A stretch of 33,196 nucleotides of DNA from an uncultured Elioraea sp. GTDB taxonomy: Bacteria > Pseudomonadota > Alphaproteobacteria > Acetobacterales > Acetobacteraceae. A model generated the notes under the pieces. The model did not search any database and had not been told where the DNA came from. It saw only the letters and a list, made by a program, of their open reading frames with translations. Of this stretch, positions 27,542 to 33,196 are shown in pieces. Positions within the stretch are counted from its first letter, which is position 1. Each line of letters opens with the position of its first letter. A program made the translations under genes and the position numbers. Where the stretch lies: NCBI GenBank assembly GCA_937927455.1, contig CALBEG010000284.1, positions 1 through 33,196 on the forward strand. The letters are read 5' to 3'.

Positions 27542-28683
27542 GATCCGGTCCGCGGCGGATCGAGATAGAGCGGGCTTTCGAGATACCGCCGCAGCCAGTA
27601 GCGCGCCACCACGCCGATCGCCGCCGCCATCGGCACCGCGAGCAGCACGCCGAGGAAGCCGAACGCCACGCCGCCCGCGAACAGCGCGAAGAACACCCAT
27701 ACGGCGTGGAGCTGAACCCTGTCCCCGAGCAGGCGGGGATAGAGGATGTAGCCCTCGATGAAGTTGCCGGCGACGAACACGCCCATGACGACCATCACGC
27801 CCTGCCAGGAGCCGTACTGGCCGAGCGCCAGCAGGAAGCCGAGCACGAAGCCGGTGATGGTGCCGACATAGGGGATGAAGGACAGAAGCCCCGCGACCAG
27901 CCCGACCAGAAGCCCGAGCTCGAGCCCGAGCAGGGTGAGCGTGATCGCGTAGAACAGCCCCATCAGCAGGCACACCAGCAGCTGCCCGCGCAGCCAGGCG
28001 GACAGCACGCGGTCGGTGTCGAGCGCGAGCTGGCGCAGCACCGCGGCGTTGCGCCGCGGGAGCCAGGATTCGATTCGGCCGATGATGCCCGGCCAGTCGC
28101 GCAGCAGGTAGAAGGCGACGAAGGGCGTCACGATCAGCAGCGCGAAGACGTTGAACAGCGCGATGCCGCGGGTGATGAGGCCGGTCATCGCGCTGCCGAG
28201 GAGCTGCAGCATCTCGCCCGCCTGCCGGATAGCGAGGTCGCGCAGCCGCGCGTCCATGAACTCGGGGCCGATGCTCTCCTCGACCTGCGTCAGCACCTCG
28301 CGCAGCACGGCGCCGATGCCGGCGGCGTAGGCGGGCAGGCGCTGCACCAGGATCGTCACCTGCCCGACCACCAGCGGGTAGATCAGCAGCAGGAAGAACA
28401 TCACCGCGCCGCAGAGCAGGAAGATCATGACGAAGGCGCCGATCGCCCGCCGCACCCCGAGGCGCTGCAGGAAGGTGACCGGCGGATCGAGGAAATAGGC
28501 GAGGCAGGCCGCCAGCACGAAGGGCGTCAGGATCGCCGAGAAGTACCACAGCGAGAACAGCAGCACGCCGACGAGGCCGAGCACCAGCGCAAGCCGCTGC
28601 GCCCGCGTCGCGTTGCGCGGGCCGTGCGGCGGCGGGGCGGCGGCCGGCGGCGTGGCCGGCGGACGGGCGGCGGGCAGGTTCAT
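27538..28683 (-). CDS. AI-2E family transporter / PerM-like permease
   Basis: LYFSAILTPFVLAACLAYFLDPPVTFLQRLGVRRAIGAFVMI...GLLVGLVAGLLSFIPYVGTITGFVLGFLLALGQYGSW...FIEGYILYPRLLGDRVQLHAVWVFFALFAGGVAFGFLGVLLAVPMAA. Confidence 0.92.
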   Translation of the reverse strand: MNLPAARPPATPPAAAPPPHGPRNATRAQRLALVLGLVGVLLFSLWYFSAILTPFVLAACLAYFLDPPVTFLQRLGVRRAIGAFVMIFLLCGAVMFFLLLIYPLVVGQVTILVQRLPAYAAGIGAVLREVLTQVEESIGPEFMDARLRDLAIRQAGEMLQLLGSAMTGLITRGIALFNVFALLIVTPFVAFYLLRDWPGIIGRIESWLPRRNAAVLRQLALDTDRVLSAWLRGQLLVCLLMGLFYAITLTLLGLELGLLVGLVAGLLSFIPYVGTITGFVLGFLLALGQYGSWQGVMVVMGVFVAGNFIEGYILYPRLLGDRVQLHAVWVFFALFAGGVAFGFLGVLLAVPMAAAIGVVARYWLRRYLESPLYLDPPRTGS

Positions 28684-29264
28684 CCCGCCTCCGTCCGGGC
28701 GAAGACGCCGCGCACATAGAGCGCGCCGGAGGCCAGCGTGCTCGCCGCCACCGCCCACACCAGCGCCTCCAGCAGCAGCGGCGCCGACAGGCCGAAGCCC
28801 GCGAGCAGCAGCGCCAGCGCGGCGAGCGCGATCTGCAGCACCGTGTTCGCCTTCGAGATCAGCAGCGGCTCGATCGGCCGCGGCTGGCCGAGCAGGAAGA
28901 ACACCACCACGCCGCCCATGATCAGCACGTCGCGGAACACCACCAGGATGGCGAGCCAGTCCGGCAGCACCCCGATCATCGCCAGCGTGACATAGACCGA
29001 CACCAGCAGCGCCTTGTCCGCCATCGGATCGAGCAGCGCGCCGAGCGCCGAGCGCAGGTTCCACCGCCGCGCCAGCCAGCCGTCCAGCGCGTCCGACACG
29101 CCGGCGCCGACGAACACGAAGAAGGCGATGTCGAGCCGCCCCTTGATGATGAGCCACACCGCCGCTGGCACGGCGCACAGCCGCAGCAGGGTGATCAGGT
29201 TCGGCAGGGTGAAGGGCCCGGCCTCGGCCGGGCGCCGCCCGCCGGCGTCAGAACCGGCCACCAA
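28680..29264 (-). CDS. CDP-alcohol phosphatidyltransferase family protein (PgsA-like)
   Basis: [21 protein letters not shown]...[28 protein letters not shown] matches DG(x)2AR(x)8G(x)3D(x)3D. Confidence 0.92.
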   Translation of the reverse strand: MVAGSDAGGRRPAEAGPFTLPNLITLLRLCAVPAAVWLIIKGRLDIAFFVFVGAGVSDALDGWLARRWNLRSALGALLDPMADKALLVSVYVTLAMIGVLPDWLAILVVFRDVLIMGGVVVFFLLGQPRPIEPLLISKANTVLQIALAALALLLAGFGLSAPLLLEALVWAVAASTLASGALYVRGVFARTEAG

Positions 29265-29940
29265 GCCGCACCAGCCAGGCGGTTCCCTGGCGCCCCTCCG
29301 CCGGAGCGAGCGTCACCCCCGCCCCGGCGAGCTCTTCGGCAGCCTGTGCCGCATCGGCCCTGAGCGACAGCCGGAGCCGCGCCGAATCGGTCGAAATCGC
29401 CAGGATCTCGATGCGCGCGACCAGCGGATGGGCGGCAAGCCGCCGGCGCATCTCCAGCCACTCGGGGAAGGTGCTGTAGGTCGCCGCCGCCTCGATCACC
29501 GCCGCCGCCGGGCCGCCGACGCCGCCGCCGGGCGGGGGTGGCGCCTCGCCGCGGCCGCGGGCGGCGATGGCGGCGCCGCTGAACACCACGGTGATGCGGG
29601 CGGAATAGCCGGTGCGGGTCGAGCGTTCCTCCTCGATGGTGATCGCCTCGACGAGCGACTCGATCTCGGCATCCGTCGCGTTGGGCGGCAGGCCAGCGCG
29701 GGCGGCGATGCGGCGGTAGGCCTCGCGCTGGCCGGCGGCGAGCGCACGTTCGCGCGCCACCACGGCGTTCTCCGCCACCGCTTCCGCCGGCACGCCGCGT
29801 TCCACCATGTTGGGCAGCGCCGGCGCCGCCGCCCCGCCGCCGAACACCGCCTGCGGCGTCGCCTGCGCCCATGCCATGCCGGGCGGGAGACCGAGCATCA
29901 GCGCCAGGGCAATTGCGGGGATCGGCCAGACATGGTGCAT
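29248..29940 (-). CDS. DUF2066-like exported protein
   Basis: Signal peptide [50 protein letters not shown]...[12 protein letters not shown]; position upstream of pgsA/perM/hdaA as commonly seen. Confidence 0.65.
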   Translation of the reverse strand: MHHVWPIPAIALALMLGLPPGMAWAQATPQAVFGGGAAAPALPNMVERGVPAEAVAENAVVARERALAAGQREAYRRIAARAGLPPNATDAEIESLVEAITIEEERSTRTGYSARITVVFSGAAIAARGRGEAPPPPGGGVGGPAAAVIEAAATYSTFPEWLEMRRRLAAHPLVARIEILAISTDSARLRLSLRADAAQAAEELAGAGVTLAPAEGRQGTAWLVRLGGRF

Positions 29941-30006
29941 TCCGCGCCCTCCGGGCCGGCGGGCCCTGCCACGCCGGACCTTCCGAATAGCCGATCCGAG
30001 GCCGCC

Positions 30007-31074
30007 ATGACCAGCCCGACCGGGCCGCTCTCCTACCGCGATGCCGGCGTGGACATAGACGCCGGCGACGCGCTGGTGGACCGCATCAAGCCGCTGGCCT
30101 GCTCGACCGCCCGCGCCGGCGTGCTGGGCGGATTGGGCGGCTTCGGCGCGCTGTTCGACCCCCGCGCCGCCGGCTTCGCGGACCCCGTCCTGGTGGCGAC
30201 GACGGACGGCGTCGGCACCAAGCTGCGGGTCGCCGTCGAATCCGGCCTGCACGCCACCGTCGGGCAGGATCTGGTGGCGATGTGCGTCAACGACCTCGTG
30301 GTGCAGGGCGCGGAACCGCTGTTCTTCCTGGATTACTTCGCGACCGGCGCGCTCGATGTCGAACAGGCGGCGACGATCATCGCCGGCATCGCCGAGGGCT
30401 GCCGGATCGCCGGCTGCGCCCTGGTCGGCGGCGAGACGGCCGAGATGCCCGGCATGTACGCCGCCGGCGACTACGACCTCGCCGGCTTCGCGGTGGGTGC
30501 CGCCGAGCGCGGGCGGCTGCTGCCGCGGCAGGACATCGCGCCGGGCGACCTGGTGCTCGGGCTTGCCGCCTCCGGCGTGCACTCCAACGGCTTCTCGCTG
30601 GTGCGGAAGATCCTGGCGCTGTCCGGGGCGCGCCTGTCGGATCCGGCGCCCTTCGCCGAGGGCGCGACGCTCGGGCAGGCGTTGATGGCGCCGACCCGAA
30701 TCTATGTCCGGCCGCTGCTCGCGCTGCACCGCGCCGGGCTGCTCAAGGCGGCGGCCCACATCACCGGCGGTGGGCTGCCGGGCAACCTGCCGCGCGTGCT
30801 GCCCGCGGGCGTCGCCGCCGAGATCGAGGCCGGCTGGCCGGTGCCGCCGGTGTTCGGCTGGCTGGCCCGCACCGGCCATGTCGCGCCCGAGGAGATGCTG
30901 CGCGTGTTCAACTGCGGCATCGGCATGGCGCTGGTGGTGGCGGAGCAGGACGCGGAGGCCGCGGCCGCGCTGCTCGCCGCTGAGGGGGAGGCGGTGCGGC
31001 GGATCGGCCGCCTCGTGCCCCATGACGGCGCGCCGGAGGCCCGGATCGCCCTGCCGCCGGGCTGGCCGGCGTGA
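30007..31074 (+). CDS. purM: Phosphoribosylformylglycinamidine cyclo-ligase
   Basis: [23 protein letters not shown]...[14 protein letters not shown]...[27 protein letters not shown]...[24 protein letters not shown]. Confidence 0.97.
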   Translation: MTSPTGPLSYRDAGVDIDAGDALVDRIKPLACSTARAGVLGGLGGFGALFDPRAAGFADPVLVATTDGVGTKLRVAVESGLHATVGQDLVAMCVNDLVVQGAEPLFFLDYFATGALDVEQAATIIAGIAEGCRIAGCALVGGETAEMPGMYAAGDYDLAGFAVGAAERGRLLPRQDIAPGDLVLGLAASGVHSNGFSLVRKILALSGARLSDPAPFAEGATLGQALMAPTRIYVRPLLALHRAGLLKAAAHITGGGLPGNLPRVLPAGVAAEIEAGWPVPPVFGWLARTGHVAPEEMLRVFNCGIGMALVVAEQDAEAAAALLAAEGEAVRRIGRLVPHDGAPEARIALPPGWPA

Positions 31075-31757
31075 ACCGCCGCCCGACCGCGATCCTGATC
31101 TCCGGCCGCGGCTCCAACTTGGCCGCGCTGCTGGCGGCGGCGGCCGACCCGTCCTACCCCGCGCGCATCGCGCTCGTGCTGTCGAACCGGCCGGATGCCG
31201 CCGGGCTCGACCGCGCGCGGACGGCCGGGGTGCCCGCCGCCGTCGTGGACCACCGCACCTTCCGGGGCGACCGCGCGGCCTTCGAGGCGGCGGTGAACGA
31301 GAGGCTCGACGCTGCCGGCGTCGAGATCGTGGCGCTGGCCGGCTTCCTGCGGGTGCTGACGGAAGGCTTCGTCGCCCGCTGGCAGGACCGGCTGGTGAAC
31401 ATCCACCCCTCGCTGCTGCCGGCCTTCAAGGGGCTCGATACCCATGCGCGCGCGCTCGCGGCCGGGGTGAAGATCCACGGCTGCACCGTCCACCTCGTGC
31501 GTGCGGGGGTGGACGAGGGGCCAATCCTGGCCCAGGCCGCCGTGCCGGTGCTGGACGAGGACACCGAGGCGACGCTCGCCGCCCGGGTGCTGGAGCAGGA
31601 ACACCGCATCTACCCGCCGGCGCTGGCGGCGCTCGCCGCCGGGCGGGTGCGCATCGCGGGCGGCCGGGCGATCGTGACGGGGGCGGCGGCGCCGGCAGGC
31701 GCGCTCGCCAACCCCTTGCCCGCCCCGGCCGCGCCGCCTACACCAAGCACCGGTTGA
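31071..31757 (+). CDS. purN: Phosphoribosylglycinamide formyltransferase
   Basis: [19 protein letters not shown]...[59 protein letters not shown] overlap with purM. Confidence 0.96.
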   Translation: MNRRPTAILISGRGSNLAALLAAAADPSYPARIALVLSNRPDAAGLDRARTAGVPAAVVDHRTFRGDRAAFEAAVNERLDAAGVEIVALAGFLRVLTEGFVARWQDRLVNIHPSLLPAFKGLDTHARALAAGVKIHGCTVHLVRAGVDEGPILAQAAVPVLDEDTEATLAARVLEQEHRIYPPALAALAAGRVRIAGGRAIVTGAAAPAGALANPLPAPAAPPTPSTG

Positions 31758-31780
31758 GACCAGTCGCCGAGGGGAAGGCC

Positions 31781-31939
31781 GTGGCCGAGCAGGAGCAGCA
31801 GGTGGAGTTCATCCCGGTCAAGGACACCGACATCCTGTCGGAACGGACCGAGATGTTCGAGCGTTTCAACCAGTTCACCGTCTACGCCATCGTCGGCACC
31901 GCGGCGCTGCTGGTGCTGCTCGCGATCTTCCTCGCCTGA
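31781..31939 (+). CDS. aa3-type cytochrome c oxidase subunit IV-like small membrane protein (52 aa)
   Basis: GTG start with purine-rich RBS (GAGGGGAAG): VAEQEQQVEFIPVKDTDILSERTEMFERFNQFTVYAIVGTAALLVLLAIFLA, single C-terminal TM. Confidence 0.65.
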   Translation: MAEQEQQVEFIPVKDTDILSERTEMFERFNQFTVYAIVGTAALLVLLAIFLA

Positions 31940-32406
31940 CCGGGGCGCTCTCCGTCCGCCGCGCGACCGGGGCCGATCTTCCGGCCATCGTCGCCATGCT
32001 CGCCGATGACGCGCTGGGCGCGGCGCGGGAGGATGCCCGCCTGCCGCTCACGCGCGGCTACGCCGACGCCTTCGCCGCCATCGCCGCCGACCCCAACCAG
32101 CTTCTCGTCGTGGCGGAAGCGGACGGCGAGGTGGTGGGCACCCTGCAGATCACCTTCATCCCCGGCCTGTCCTACCAGGGCGCCTGGCGCGGGCAGATCG
32201 AGGGGGTGCGGATCGCCGCCGCCCGCCGCGGCCAGGGCCTCGGGCAGCGGCTGATCCGCTGGGCGGTGGAGGAGTGCCGCGCGCGCGGCTGCCGGATCGT
32301 GCAGCTGTCCACCAACATGTCACGGACGGACGCGCAACGCTTCTACGAGCGGCTGGGCTTCAGCCGTTCGCACTACGGCTACAAGCTTGACCTGGGCGTG
32401 GGCTGA
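31936..32406 (+). CDS. GNAT family N-acetyltransferase (start uncertain; ORF track start is 31996)
   Basis: LSVRRATGADLPAIVAMLADD...GTLQITFIPGLSYQGAWRGQIEGVRIAAARRGQGLGQRLIRWAVEECRARGCRIVQLSTNMSRTDAQRFYERLGF; homologous-looking beta1/alpha1 extends upstream of the first ATG. Confidence 0.85.
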   Translation: MTGALSVRRATGADLPAIVAMLADDALGAAREDARLPLTRGYADAFAAIAADPNQLLVVAEADGEVVGTLQITFIPGLSYQGAWRGQIEGVRIAAARRGQGLGQRLIRWAVEECRARGCRIVQLSTNMSRTDAQRFYERLGFSRSHYGYKLDLGVG

Positions 32407-32465
32407 ACCCCGCCCAGCCTGGCCTTTTCTGGCGCGTGGCCGCCACACCAGCCCTGCGCGCCATC

Positions 32466-32487
32466 CGCCCGGCCTTGCGGCCGGGCG
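32466..32487. terminator. GC-rich hairpin between convergent GNAT gene and ndk
   Basis: CGCCCGGCC-TTGC-GGCCGGGCG, perfect 9-bp arms; GNRA-type loop (GCAA) on the ndk strand; no U-tract. Confidence 0.45.
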
Positions 32488-32489
32488 TA

Positions 32490-32912
32490 TCAGCCGACGA
32501 TCTCGTAGCCCGCGAAGAAATAGGCGATCTCGATCGCCGCGTTCTCCGGGCTGTCGGAGCCGTGGACGCTGTTGGCCTCGATGCTTTCCGCGAACATCGC
32601 GCGGATGGTGCCGGAGGCGGCCTTCTTCGGGTCGGTCGCGCCCATCAGCTCGCGGTTCTTCGCCACCGCGTTCTCGCCTTCCAGCACCTGCACCACCACC
32701 GGGCCGGAGACCATGAAGTCCACGAGGTCGTTGAAGAACGGGCGGTGGGCGTGGACCTTGTAGAACTCCTTGGCGTGCGCGCGGCTCATCCAGATGCGCT
32801 TCTGCGCGACGATGCGCAGGCCCGCGGCCTCGAATTTCGCGTTGATCGCGCCGGTCAGGTTGCGGTTGGTGGCGTCCGGCTTGATGATAGAGAGCGTGCG
32901 CTCGACGGCCAT
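32490..32912 (-). CDS. ndk: Nucleoside diphosphate kinase
   Basis: [83 protein letters not shown]...[20 protein letters not shown]. Confidence 0.98.
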   Translation of the reverse strand: MAVERTLSIIKPDATNRNLTGAINAKFEAAGLRIVAQKRIWMSRAHAKEFYKVHAHRPFFNDLVDFMVSGPVVVQVLEGENAVAKNRELMGATDPKKAASGTIRAMFAESIEANSVHGSDSPENAAIEIAYFFAGYEIVG

Positions 32913-32985
32913 GGGTCTTTTCCTTTTATCTGTCGGGTCGTCCCGGTAAATCTTCGGGGCGGCGCATAACATGGAGGCTTCGTCG

Positions 32986-33196
32986 ATGAAAGCGCATTTC
33001 GAGATGATGGCCGCCTATAACGCATGGGCGAATCGTCGCCTCTACGCGGCGTCCGAGGGAGTTTCGGACGCCAACCGCCGCTCCGACCAGGGCGCGTTCT
33101 TCGGCGGCCTCCACCAGACCCTGAACCACATCCTCGTCGCAGACGTGATCTGGATGGCCCGGTTCCGCGGCCAGACCCCGCCGAAATGGAAGCTCG
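32986..33196 (+). CDS. DinB family protein, N-terminal fragment (runs off window)
   Basis: [78 protein letters not shown] at 32973-32977 favours ATG 32986 over ATG 32971. Confidence 0.82.
   Translation, partial: MKAHFEMMAAYNAWANRRLYAASEGVSDANRRSDQGAFFGGLHQTLNHILVADVIWMARFRGQTPPKWKL

Noticed and set aside
29941-31023. Upstream extension of minus ORF 29248..31023
   Set aside because: Antisense to purM; the genuine start is MHHVWP with a signal peptide at 29940.
1-33196. CRISPR arrays, tRNA/rRNA genes, transposases, prophage or toxin-antitoxin modules
   Set aside because: No spaced direct repeats, cloverleaf-like segments or recognisable mobile-element proteins were seen; tRNAscan/Infernal would be needed to exclude small RNAs formally.

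Overview
The window is a high-GC bacterial chromosome segment, most likely from an alphaproteobacterium of the Rhodospirillales/Acetobacteraceae type (inferred from FlbD/FlbT, HdaA, UbiM-like, aa3 subunit IV-like genes and gene order). It is densely coding. From left to right it contains: (i) a ubiquinone/respiration block (UbiM/UbiH-like monooxygenase, TVP38-type membrane protein, GT2 glycosyltransferase, heme A synthase, a five-PAS histidine kinase, glutamate-cysteine ligase, RsmE, UbiA, a protein methyltransferase); (ii) a flagellar cluster, mostly on the minus strand: fliK, flgD, fliF-fliG-fliH-fliN-flbD-flhA-flhF-flhG, with flbT divergent from fliK; (iii) about 1.1 kb with little coding content that holds one small exported cysteine-containing protein behind an AT-rich promoter/operator; (iv) a minus-strand run DUF2066-PgsA-like-PerM/AI-2E-HdaA-Ppk1-Ppx; (v) purM-purN, an aa3-oxidase subunit IV-like mini-protein, a GNAT, ndk and a DinB start. 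No tRNA, rRNA, CRISPR or mobile element was recognised. The best findings are regulatory. Three near-identical 15-bp palindromes (CGGCARRACTTGCCG) occur only upstream of flagellar units. Two of them sit between a divergent pair of sigma-54 (-24/-12) promoters serving fliK and flbT, so they look like a shared FlbD (ftr-like) enhancer. The third is upstream of fliF, next to a CtrA-like half box. Separately, a Fur-like operator lies in the spacer of a sigma-70 promoter that drives an undescribed small exported protein. All calls are from reading the sequence; no database search was run.
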